Source: Planctomycetota bacterium
Lineage (GTDB): Bacteria; Planctomycetota; Phycisphaerae; Phycisphaerales; UBA1924
Assembly (NCBI GenBank): GCA_017303565.1
Contig: JAFLCM010000134.1
Coordinates: 1 to 6,858 of the forward strand
DNA: 6,858 bases
Direction: 5' to 3'
The notes under the pieces: model-generated
The model's database searches: none
What the model saw: only the letters and a program-made list of their open reading frames with translations
What the model was told of the DNA's origin: nothing
In this document: positions 1 to 6,471 of the stretch, piece after piece
How positions within the stretch are numbered: the first letter of the stretch is position 1
How the letters are laid out: each line of letters begins with the position of its first letter
Made by a program: the position numbers and the translations under genes

Positions 1-955
1 CGGTCTGATCCGGGGGCGCGAGCGTGGCGCGGGGCGAGCCGGTGCGCGTGAGCCCGGGCGTGCCGGCGGACTCGGGTCCCCAGGTCCGGCGCCACACGGT
101 CTGGTCCTGCTTGAGGGTGAGGGCGAAGAACTCCGCCATCAGCCGCTTGACGAAAACCTGCTGCGCGTCGCGGGTGATCGAGCCGGAATCGCAGCCGATG
201 GAGCCCGCGTCGGTGAAGCCGCAGTGGAAGCCGCCGACGATCTGTTCGAGCCTTCGCGGCGTCTGGGTGGCGTCGTACATGGGCTGGGCGTTCGACGCGG
301 TGGGGACGATGGTGTCCTGGGTGCCCACGATGTACATGGTGGGGACGGAGACCTGCGGGGTCGCCGCGACGGCGCTGGGGTTGGTCTCGGCGGGGGCGAG
401 CGGGAGGAGGGCCCTCACGCGCGTGTCCGCCGCGGCCGCGAGGATGGAGGCGCCGGCGCCCATCGAATGCCCGGAGAGGCCCATGGCGGAGGTGTTGACG
501 CGCTGGAAGTACGCCGACGCTGGAGACACGTTCTCGGCCTCCATGAACCCGAGGCAGGAGCGGAGGTCGTTGGCGAAGTTCTGGTGGCTGGGGAAAAGCG
601 AACCCTCGGAGTTCGACGCGATGACGAAGTAGCCGTGGGTGGCGAGGTGCGCCATCAGGTTGTCGTACTGGGTGGTCGCCTGCAGGAAGCCGTGGCCGAA
701 GGAGACGACCGGGTAGGGCGCACCGGCGGGGTTGAAGGGCGCGCCGGACCCCGGCACCGCGGCCGGGTAGTAGAGAAGAGCCGTGAACGTTCCGCTGCCC
801 AGGCCGGGCTGGCGGGTCACGGTGACGGTCCGGAATCCCGCGGCGTACGGGCCGGGGTCTGCGAGGTCGGCGCGCAAGGTCGGGGACCATGCGAGCGCGG
901 CGACGCCCGCGGCGAGAATCGCGACGCGTCGACGAACACATCCGGTCGCGGGCAT
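1..955 (-). CDS. Secreted alpha/beta hydrolase, cutinase/PETase/chlorophyllase-like (3' end outside window)
   Basis: Translating the minus strand from the ATG at 955 gives 318 codons without a stop, running off the left edge. Residues 1-29 look like a signal peptide: basic VRRR, hydrophobic core AILAAGVAALAW, likely cleavage after LRA. The mature part is an alpha/beta hydrolase. The oxyanion region is SFGHGF (85-90), the nucleophile elbow is GHSMGAG with Ser164, the acid is Asp214 in GTQDTIVP, and the base is His244 in GGFHCGF. The order, spacing and the PTMYIVGTQDTIVP style match the polyester hydrolase/cutinase and chlorophyllase-type group, which cleave ester bonds outside the cytoplasm. 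Cys245 and Cys256 flank the active-site His and could form a disulfide. The start is fixed by GGAGGA six bases upstream. Codon use is strongly GC3-rich. The substrate is not determinable; a dienelactone-hydrolase-like or lipase role is possible. The fold and triad are secure, the specificity is not. Confidence 0.92.
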   Translation of the reverse strand, partial: MPATGCVRRRVAILAAGVAALAWSPTLRADLADPGPYAAGFRTVTVTRQPGLGSGTFTALLYYPAAVPGSGAPFNPAGAPYPVVSFGHGFLQATTQYDNLMAHLATHGYFVIASNSEGSLFPSHQNFANDLRSCLGFMEAENVSPASAYFQRVNTSAMGLSGHSMGAGASILAAAADTRVRALLPLAPAETNPSAVAATPQVSVPTMYIVGTQDTIVPTASNAQPMYDATQTPRRLEQIVGGFHCGFTDAGSIGCDSGSITRDAQQVFVKRLMAEFFALTLKQDQTVWRRTWGPESAGTPGLTRTGSPRATLAPPDQT

Positions 956-961
956 GGGGGA

Positions 962-967
962 TCCTCC
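962..967 (-). promoter_or_regulatory. Strong Shine-Dalgarno site of the hydrolase gene
   Basis: On the minus strand GGAGGA lies six bases before the ATG at 955. This is near-perfect complementarity to the 16S anti-SD at ideal spacing, and it decides the start codon of the hydrolase. Confidence 0.8.
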
Positions 968-974
968 GGGGGGC

Positions 975-1002
975 AGGGTACCGCGCGCCTCGCGGCGGTC
1001 AA
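975..1002 (-). promoter_or_regulatory. Possible sigma70-type promoter for the hydrolase
   Basis: Minus-strand TTGACC (997-1002, five of six matches to the -35 consensus) is followed after 16 bases by TACCCT (975-980, only three of six matches to the -10). A start about seven bases further on would fall close to the ribosome binding site, leaving a very short leader. It would let the hydrolase be transcribed independently of the giant gene upstream. The weak -10 and short leader make this tentative. Confidence 0.25.
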
Positions 1003-1034
1003 TGGTGCTTCTTGATAATCCGCTGAAGAGTGGG

Positions 1035-1060
1035 GTGCCCGGGGGTCGCCCTACGGGCAC
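1035..1060 (-). terminator. Weak stem-loop overlapping the stop codon of the giant gene
   Basis: GTGCCCG (1035-1041) and CGGGCAC (1054-1060) form a perfect 7-bp inverted repeat with a 12-base loop. On the minus strand the first arm covers the last codons of the 1785-residue gene, and the stop TAG sits in the loop. No T-rich tract follows, so an efficient intrinsic terminator is unlikely. It could attenuate read-through into the hydrolase or stabilise a 3' end. Confidence 0.3.
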
Positions 1061-4000
1061 ACCTGCCCGAACACGCCGAGGAAGATGACCAGGTCCGCGG
1101 TGTTGACGGTGGCGTCGGCGTTGAGGTCGGCGCCGGAGCCGGGCGGGTTGGCGGGTTTGCCGAAGGCGCCGAGGAAGAACACCAGGTCGGCGGTGTTGAC
1201 CGCGCGGTCGTTCGTGAAGTCGCCGACGCACGGCGGGGGCACGAACGGGGCCGCGTTCAGGCTGATGGCGACGTTTGGCTGCGTCACGATCCCGCGCGTG
1301 ACCACGCCGAACAACCCGGCCGCTTCGTGCGCCGCGCGGCCCGCCGCTTCACCAGACCCGCCCGGCCTGAGCGTCACCGCCAAATCGTTGACCGCGATCA
1401 GGTCCTCGCGTCCGTCGTTGTTCACGTCGCCGCTGGTGACCAGCCGCGGGTCGAGGCCGGCGTACTGGTCGCCGAAGGGCGCGAACGCCGCCTGGTAGAC
1501 GCCCGGCGAGACCTCCTGCGCATCGTTGCGGAACACACGCACCACTTCCTGCCCGCCCACCGTCGAGACCACCGACAGGTCGGGGTCGGAGTCGCTGTCG
1601 AGGTCGCCGAGGGTGATCGAGCCGGGGTCGGTACCCGCGGGCAGGTCGGCCTTGGGCTGGAAGCCCGCGAGGGCATCGGGCAGGTTGTTGTTCAGCAGGA
1701 TGCTGACGCTGCCCGAGCCGGCGTTGGAGATCGCCAGGTCGTTGAGTTCCTTGGGGTTGTCGAGGCCGCCGGGCTCGACCTGCACGGGCCGCGTGCTGGT
1801 GGGCAGCACGCGCGAGGGCGAGACCGGGTACGTGCCGCCGGGCGGGCGGTAGTAGACGGTCGCGGTGTCGTCGTTCTCGTTGGTGACGACGATGTCGAGC
1901 GTGGCGGAGCCGGTGCCGGCGTCGAGGCGCGCCAGCGCGATGTCGCTGGGCGTGGCGCCCGCGTTGAGCGTCGACGCCACCGCCAGCGTGCCGGAGGTGT
2001 TGCTCAGCACCGTGACCGAGTCGGAGCCGCTGTTGGCGACCGCCGCGTCGATCGCGCCCCCGGAAGCGTCGCGCAGCACGCCGGTGACCACCGCGACGGG
2101 GTTGGCGCCGACGGGGATGGTCTGCGTGACGCTCATCGCCGCCTGCCCGTTGTTGACGTTGGTCAGGACGGTGGCGGTGTTGGAGTTGAAGTTGGCGACG
2201 ATCAGGTCCGGCGCGGTGTCGGCGTTGAAGCGTCCGGCGGCGATGCCGCGCGGGTTGACGCCGACGTTGACCGTCACCTGCCCGCCGGTGAAGCCGGCCC
2301 ACGAGCCGCCGGGGCCGGTGTTGCCGGCGTTGCGGAGGATGACGACCTGTCCCGGCGCGGTGGTGGGGTTCGCGGCATCGGGCACCGAGAGCGCGAGGTC
2401 GGCGTCGCCGTCGGCGTCGAGGTCGCCGAGCGCGAGGTCGGTGGGCTGGCCCGAGACCGAGGCGGAGGAGGCGGGGTCGAGGTCGATGTTGCTGGCGAGG
2501 GTGTCGATCGAGACGCTGACCGACCCGCCGCGCTGGAACGGCGCAGGGTAGGCGAGGCGCATGAACTTGTTGTCGGTCAGCCCGGGGAAGACGGCGAGGT
2601 CGAAGCGCCCGGCGGTCACGCCCGCGGAGAGAAGGCTCGCGGGCGGCGCCGACGGCGAGGGGTTGAACCCGCCGACGGGCTCGACGATCAGGGTGCCGGC
2701 AAGGCGTGCGGTCCCTGTGACCACGAGCGCGTCGGAGGTGATGGAGTTGCCGCTGCCGGAGGCATTGAGGCGGAGGGTGCCGGAGAAGGCGCCCGACTTC
2801 GGGTCCACGCCGACCTGCTCGTAGTCGCCGATGAGGCTCAGACTGGCGAACGTGCCGCGGGCGGCGGAGCCCGGCGCCGGGTCGATGGTGCCGAAGTTGA
2901 CGACATCGGAGCGGATGGTGCCGTCGCCGGAGATCGAGGCGCCCTGGAGGACGATGACGTCGCCGGTGGTGCCGAGGTCGATGAGGCCGCCGTCTTCGAC
3001 GACGACAGAGCCGCTGAAGAGGTTGAGGCCGAACTTTGGTGCGAGTTTCGAGCTCGTGCCAGAGACGCGGATGGCACCAACGGAGCCGGGGAACTCGCCC
3101 ACGGTCAGGATCTGCACGGAGGCGGTGGCGCCGTTCAGAACTTCGAGCGTGCCGTTGCCTTCGGTCCCGACCGCGAGCGTCGCGAGAGGCATCGCGAGAC
3201 GGACGTTTGGCCCCGAGACGGTGAGGGTTCCATACTCGCCCGGAGCGAGCCCGATCTTTCCGAGCCGGCTGTCCAACACACCGCCGGGCGCGGAACTCGT
3301 CAGGGTCAAAGAGGGGTTCGCCAGCTGATCTCCGGAGACAACGAGCGACTCCCCTGAACCGCTGTTCACGCCAAGCCTCCGTCCGTTCAAGTCCAGGGTG
3401 ATGCCGCCTTCCAGGACGTGCAATGCGCGAACAGAAGCGGGTTCCGAGAAAGTGACCGTCTGCGACCCCGGCTGATCGAACAGCGCCACATTCGATTGAC
3501 CGGGCACTCCGAAAAGCCAGTTGGCGTCAAGGTTGAACGATCCGCCGTCAGCGCGCAGCCACCTGTGGACCGGACACGCCGGGCAGATGGGGGCGTACTC
3601 ATACGGCCCGATGTCGACCGGAATCGGGTCGAGTGGTCCGTTGGCGTCAGGGAGCGTGTCAGGGTCATCGACGAAGCGCAGCCCGCCTCGGAGATCGAAC
3701 GGCCACGGCTCCGCGACATCGCCATCCTCGTCAAGGTCGTAGGAATCGTTGGTGGCTTGGAGCGGTGACGCCGCATCGATGGCTGGAGAGCCCGGGCCGT
3801 GGTCGAACCGATCGTCATCATTGCCGATGATGTTGTCCGGCCCGTCCGGGTCGAAGAACAGCGGATCGGCGTCCTGGGTGCTGGATCCAGCGTATGAACC
3901 GCTCCATCCCTGAACCAAGCTGAAAGACGCCGAAAGCCTCGAGGGATCGGCGGATTCGATCTGGTCAGCCTCCTTGAGCGAGCCGGCACGGCTGTTGCCC

Positions 4001-6408
4001 CACACGATGCTGTTCCGTGCACTGAGGTATCCGCTTGGTCCATTGACGACCAGTCCGGCGGCGGCGCTGCCCGAGGTATTGAATGCAACCGCCGTCTGGT
4101 CGAGGTCCGCACGGGCCTGCTGGCCGGATGCCCGCTCCACCCAGACAGCCCCGCCGATGGTGGAGTGGTTGTTGTCCACGAGGCAGTTGTCGAGCCTGGC
4201 GAAGGCGCTGTTCGGCCCTTCAACGAAAACCGCACCGCCGCGCGGGGCGGTGTTGCCGGACAGTCGGCAGTTTCCGAGGTAGGCAAAGCCGCCGTTGACC
4301 CAGATCGCGCCGCCAACATCCGTGGCGCTGTTGGCGTAGAAGCCGCACTGCGAAAAGACGACCCCCGTTCCGATGAACGCCGCACCGCCCTCGATCGCGC
4401 CCGAGTTTGACCGGAACTCGCATCGGCGGAAGAGCGCGACCCCTGTGTTGTTCACTCGAACGGCGGATTCGCCAAGGTTCTCTTCGAACCTGCAATCCGT
4501 CACGGCAAGCAGCTGGCCTTGAACCGGAGAAGCGTCCAGCCCGGTCCCAAACGTGCGGGTGACTGTCGTGTTTCGGACAAACATGGGCTCGGCGGATGCT
4601 GGGACGCTGAGCACCGCGCTCCCCGCACCATTCCCGGCGTTGGTGATGATCACTCCATCGAGCGTGCAGCCCGCATCCAGGACTATCATCGGATCCGTGT
4701 TGTCGTTCCTATTCGCCGCCCCGATGTCGTTCCCGTTGATGTCCCCGTTCAAGATCGTCGGTGTTGGCCCCAGTACGCGCTGCGAGAGCGATGTCTCAGT
4801 GCCCGCGAACCCGCCGTAGACTGCAACGTTCGGGGGCAGAACATACCCCGACGAGTCACCGCTGCCCGGTGCCGCAGCTCGGTATGTGCCGCCAGCGACC
4901 CAGATTTCCCGAGGGCAATCGAACGCGGTCGCAGCGGCGCTGATTCCGCTCTGGAGCGAGTTGAACGCGGTCGCCCAAGAGCGTCCATCCCCGCCAGGCA
5001 CGGCATCGGCGCGAACGTAGATCGGGCCCACCGTCCGGGGGTTCTCGTACGCCCCGATGCTGACGAACGGCGGATTCGGATTCCCAGCATCCGCGGGGCC
5101 CGGGCGTCCGATCTTGGGAGCACCCGGGGTATCCACGACGCGGAGATCGTCGTCCCCATCCAGGGGGAGCCGTTCTGCGGCGTTCCCGTCGCCGTCAAGA
5201 TCGGCCACGTCCCCCGCCTCATCGAGGAAGTCGTTGTAACCGGCGTCCGCCAGGCCCGAGCAGGCCTCGAGGCGCAGATCGTCATCAAGCGTGCCCATGA
5301 CACCGTCGGAACCTGCTGCGTCCACGAACTGGACCGAAGCCTGAATCAGGTTGGTCGTTCCATTCCACCCCGTTCCGCCGCAGGGGATGACGCATCGAAA
5401 CGTCTCGAAGGTGGCGCCGCCCAGTACCGCCGGAACCGGGCAAGTGGGCAACTCCCACGTCTGGTCCTGAATAATGGAGTTGTAGAGGCGGAGGTATCCG
5501 TTGAAATCGACGCTGAGCTTGTTGTTCTGAAAGAGAGTGCAGTTGTAGAGTTTGGCGCTGACGCCCTGCACGAATACGGCTCCACCGTTTCCGGACCGGT
5601 TGTCGCCAAACACGCAATTGACCACGACTGGCAGCCCAAACGACGGCACGCCCGGCGTATTGTCTGGCCCCGCCCCGATCGCTCCGCCCGTGCCCGCGAT
5701 GTTGTGCAAGAAGCGGCAGTTCGCGATGACGGGCGAATCGTTGTCGTGCGTGAGAATGGCACCGCCCTTGTAGCGTGCGTAGTTGTTGATAAACACACAG
5801 CGGGTGATCGTTGGACTGCTGACGCCGTCGAGCAGCATTCCGCCGCCCGCGGCATCCGCGTCGTAAAAGAGACCGTTTGCGTAGCCCCCGGCAACGATGA
5901 AGCCGTCGATCTTTGCCGAGGGCTGGAGGTTGGAGCCGTAGATGACATGACGGCTGTTGTCGACGCGAAAAGCGTCGTTGGAGAGCTCCCAGTTCGACGA
6001 GAGGGGCTGGGCGCCGTCATTCCTGGAGATGTCTCCGCTCAGCCAGGTTTTGAACGCAACGGGATCGCGTTGAGACTGCAACACCTCTGATCCAGCGAAT
6101 CCTCCCAAAAGCGCAACGTTGTTGTGGAGCTCGAACGACGCGGAGCGCAGGCCCGATCCGGACGGAGCAGTCCAGTAGGTTCCTTGAGCCACCCAGATTG
6201 CTACCGGATGTGCAGCGGTCGCGATTGCTGCCGCGGCACCGATGGCTGGCTGCAATTCGCGATAGGCCGTCGCCCACGACGCCCCGTCCCCACCCGGTGC
6301 CGCCGAGGCGTTGACGTAGATGACCTGCTGCCCGCGGACCGGGCCCGCGGCGGCGAACGCAACAACGAGCACCAAGGCTCGCACACAGAGGGACAGCATC
6401 GGGTTCAC
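1051..6408 (-). CDS. Giant secreted mosaic protein: two Pmp-type beta-helix modules, autotransporter-like beta repeats, seven-blade FG-GAP propeller, C-terminal dockerin
   Basis: This is one uninterrupted frame of 1785 residues ending in TAG at 1051-1053. Order: signal peptide (1-26); beta-helix module A (about 27-459); beta-helix module B (about 463-941); autotransporter/PEP-CTERM-associated beta region (about 945-1310); FG-GAP/VCBS propeller (about 1320-1681); dockerin type I (1727-1785). No catalytic motif is visible, so a structural, adhesive or ligand-binding role at the cell surface or outside the cell is inferred. I chose the GTG at 6408 because GGAG lies seven bases upstream and the hydrophobic signal core follows directly. 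The ATG at 6399 (1782 residues) lacks an SD at proper spacing. An upstream ATG at 6672 would bury the signal peptide behind 88 Arg-rich residues and is rejected. GC content rises along the gene, from roughly 50-65% in sampled beta-helix lines to about 77% in the propeller. The hydrolase gene follows 95 bases downstream on the same strand. The domain calls are secure as families; the function is unknown. Confidence 0.93.
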   Translation of the reverse strand: MNPMLSLCVRALVLVVAFAAAGPVRGQQVIYVNASAAPGGDGASWATAYRELQPAIGAAAAIATAAHPVAIWVAQGTYWTAPSGSGLRSASFELHNNVALLGGFAGSEVLQSQRDPVAFKTWLSGDISRNDGAQPLSSNWELSNDAFRVDNSRHVIYGSNLQPSAKIDGFIVAGGYANGLFYDADAAGGGMLLDGVSSPTITRCVFINNYARYKGGAILTHDNDSPVIANCRFLHNIAGTGGAIGAGPDNTPGVPSFGLPVVVNCVFGDNRSGNGGAVFVQGVSAKLYNCTLFQNNKLSVDFNGYLRLYNSIIQDQTWELPTCPVPAVLGGATFETFRCVIPCGGTGWNGTTNLIQASVQFVDAAGSDGVMGTLDDDLRLEACSGLADAGYNDFLDEAGDVADLDGDGNAAERLPLDGDDDLRVVDTPGAPKIGRPGPADAGNPNPPFVSIGAYENPRTVGPIYVRADAVPGGDGRSWATAFNSLQSGISAAATAFDCPREIWVAGGTYRAAAPGSGDSSGYVLPPNVAVYGGFAGTETSLSQRVLGPTPTILNGDINGNDIGAANRNDNTDPMIVLDAGCTLDGVIITNAGNGAGSAVLSVPASAEPMFVRNTTVTRTFGTGLDASPVQGQLLAVTDCRFEENLGESAVRVNNTGVALFRRCEFRSNSGAIEGGAAFIGTGVVFSQCGFYANSATDVGGAIWVNGGFAYLGNCRLSGNTAPRGGAVFVEGPNSAFARLDNCLVDNNHSTIGGAVWVERASGQQARADLDQTAVAFNTSGSAAAGLVVNGPSGYLSARNSIVWGNSRAGSLKEADQIESADPSRLSASFSLVQGWSGSYAGSSTQDADPLFFDPDGPDNIIGNDDDRFDHGPGSPAIDAASPLQATNDSYDLDEDGDVAEPWPFDLRGGLRFVDDPDTLPDANGPLDPIPVDIGPYEYAPICPACPVHRWLRADGGSFNLDANWLFGVPGQSNVALFDQPGSQTVTFSEPASVRALHVLEGGITLDLNGRRLGVNSGSGESLVVSGDQLANPSLTLTSSAPGGVLDSRLGKIGLAPGEYGTLTVSGPNVRLAMPLATLAVGTEGNGTLEVLNGATASVQILTVGEFPGSVGAIRVSGTSSKLAPKFGLNLFSGSVVVEDGGLIDLGTTGDVIVLQGASISGDGTIRSDVVNFGTIDPAPGSAARGTFASLSLIGDYEQVGVDPKSGAFSGTLRLNASGSGNSITSDALVVTGTARLAGTLIVEPVGGFNPSPSAPPASLLSAGVTAGRFDLAVFPGLTDNKFMRLAYPAPFQRGGSVSVSIDTLASNIDLDPASSASVSGQPTDLALGDLDADGDADLALSVPDAANPTTAPGQVVILRNAGNTGPGGSWAGFTGGQVTVNVGVNPRGIAAGRFNADTAPDLIVANFNSNTATVLTNVNNGQAAMSVTQTIPVGANPVAVVTGVLRDASGGAIDAAVANSGSDSVTVLSNTSGTLAVASTLNAGATPSDIALARLDAGTGSATLDIVVTNENDDTATVYYRPPGGTYPVSPSRVLPTSTRPVQVEPGGLDNPKELNDLAISNAGSGSVSILLNNNLPDALAGFQPKADLPAGTDPGSITLGDLDSDSDPDLSVVSTVGGQEVVRVFRNDAQEVSPGVYQAAFAPFGDQYAGLDPRLVTSGDVNNDGREDLIAVNDLAVTLRPGGSGEAAGRAAHEAAGLFGVVTRGIVTQPNVAISLNAAPFVPPPCVGDFTNDRAVNTADLVFFLGAFGKPANPPGSGADLNADATVNTADLVIFLGVFGQVCP
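1054..1230 (-). other. C-terminal type I dockerin domain
   Basis: Residues 1727-1785 contain two F-hand repeats: GDFTNDRAVNTADL (Asp1730, Asp1734, Asn1738, Asp1741) and ADLNADATVNTADL (Asp1761, Asn1763, Asp1765, Asn1769, Asp1772). Each is followed by a helix with the FLGAFG/FLGVFG signature. The calcium ligands are kept, although the usual Gly at loop position 6 is Arg or Ala. Cys1727 and Cys1784 bracket the domain and could clasp it by a disulfide. Dockerins bind cohesins in clostridial cellulosomes. In planctomycetes they are widespread at C-termini and their partner is largely unknown. No cohesin is visible in this window. Confidence 0.88.
1366..2445 (-). other. Seven-repeat FG-GAP/VCBS beta-propeller
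   Basis: Seven repeats start near residues 1323, 1386, 1438, 1487, 1541, 1595 and 1653, each roughly 50-63 residues. Each has the form P-x-x-(I/L/V)-x-x-G-x(acidic)-D(L/I)-x-V-x-N followed by a V-T/S-V-L strand. Blade 1 (GDLDADGDADLAL), blade 6 (GDLDSDSDPDLSV) and blade 7 (GDVNNDGREDLIA) keep a DxDxDGxxD-type calcium loop. Blades 2-5 have lost it, for example GRFNADTAPDLIV in blade 2. Seven units is the number expected for a closed integrin-alpha-like propeller. Such domains usually mediate binding to sugars or proteins. Confidence 0.78.
2480..3575 (-). other. Autotransporter/PEP-CTERM-associated beta-repeat region
   Basis: Residues about 945-1310. It starts with W-GVPG-NVALFD followed by VTF and an L-rich strand segment LDLNGRRLGV, the usual lead-in of passenger-like beta-solenoids. 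Residues about 1054-1150 hold repeats of the type GTLTVSG and LAVGTEGNGTLEVLNGA, then ILTVGEFPGSVGAIRVSG, matching the T5SS/PEP-CTERM-associated repeat pattern. The later part (GTLRLNASG, ALVVTGTARLAGTLIVEPVGG) resembles autotransporter passenger ends. There is no beta-barrel and no PEP-CTERM anchor, so it is probably just a solenoid spacer or binding surface. Confidence 0.65.
3586..5022 (-). other. Beta-helix module B, paralogous tandem copy of module A
   Basis: Residues about 463-941. The opening IYVRADAVPGGDGRSWATAF and IWVAGGTYR repeat the entry of module A 433 residues later. Pmp-type repeats run from about 635 to 760: FEEN, FRSN/GGAAF, FYAN/GGAIW, LSGN/GGAVF, LVDNN/GGAVW. A second calcium-loop-like motif, DLDEDGDVAE at about 890, precedes the closing VDIGPYE. 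The same internal order as module A points to tandem duplication followed by divergence; module B holds more repeat turns. Confidence 0.8.
5032..6330 (-). other. Beta-helix module A with Pmp-type repeats and choice-of-anchor Q-like end
   Basis: Residues about 27-459. The module opens with IYVNASAAPGGDGASWATAY and IWVAQGTYW, the usual entry of DUF1565/right-handed beta-helix proteins. At about 200-280 it carries Pmp-type repeats, FxxN followed by GGA(I/V): FINN/GGAI, FLHN/GGAI, FGDN/GGAV. At about 402 it has a calcium-loop-like DLDGDGNAAE, and it closes with VSIGAYE, as in choice-of-anchor Q proteins. The helix is expected to form an elongated extracellular rod. Pmp repeats are best known from chlamydial adhesins, in the same superphylum as planctomycetes. 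Confidence 0.8.
6331..6408 (-). other. Signal peptide of the giant protein
   Basis: Residues 1-26 from the GTG start have a short n-region ending in Arg10, a hydrophobic core ALVLVVAFAAAG, and a likely cleavage after PVRG just before QQVIYVNA. An earlier cut after AAA is also possible. It shows Sec-type export and supports rejecting the longer upstream reading of the frame. Confidence 0.82.
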
Positions 6409-6415
6409 GCGTCGA

Positions 6416-6419
6416 CTCC
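6416..6419 (-). promoter_or_regulatory. Shine-Dalgarno site selecting the GTG start of the giant gene
   Basis: Minus-strand GGAG is separated by seven bases from the GTG at 6408, but by 16 bases from the ATG at 6399. This favours the GTG as the start, which adds only three residues before the signal peptide's second Met. Confidence 0.55.
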
Positions 6420-6443
6420 GAAGTTTGGGGGACCGGAAGCGGG

Positions 6444-6467
6444 AGGCCCGGGCGAGGCCTCGGGCCT
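6444..6467 (-). promoter_or_regulatory. GC-rich leader hairpin upstream of the giant gene
   Basis: AGGCCCG (6444-6450) pairs perfectly with CGGGCCT (6461-6467) around a 10-base loop, and a GAGGCCTC palindrome sits at 6454-6461. If transcription starts upstream, this stem lies in the 5' leader about 35 bases before the GTG and could affect translation or message stability. A chance hairpin in GC-rich DNA cannot be excluded. Confidence 0.35.
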
Positions 6468-6471
6468 GCCC

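Noticed and set aside
224..1015. Plus-strand open frame of 263 codons opposite the hydrolase
   Set aside because: Gly/Arg-rich shadow; the minus strand shows a complete catalytic triad and signal peptide over the same bases.
2160..2460. Repeated 'gaggtcg'/'gtcggcg' short motifs, considered as tandem DNA repeats
   Set aside because: They are explained by codons of the Asp-, Ala- and Gly-rich FG-GAP loops and by high GC3; spacing is irregular and there is no CRISPR-like repeat-spacer pattern.
1030..3357. Open frame of 775 codons on the plus strand opposite the propeller and dockerin
   Set aside because: It is an antisense shadow caused by the high GC3 of the real gene. Its product is a monotonous Gly/Val/Arg/Asp mixture without domains, while the minus strand gives clear FG-GAP and dockerin motifs.
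4519..6090. Open frame of 523 codons on the plus strand opposite the beta-helix modules
   Set aside because: Antisense shadow with no signal peptide, no recognisable family and no ribosome binding site; the minus-strand reading has repeated, meaningful motifs.
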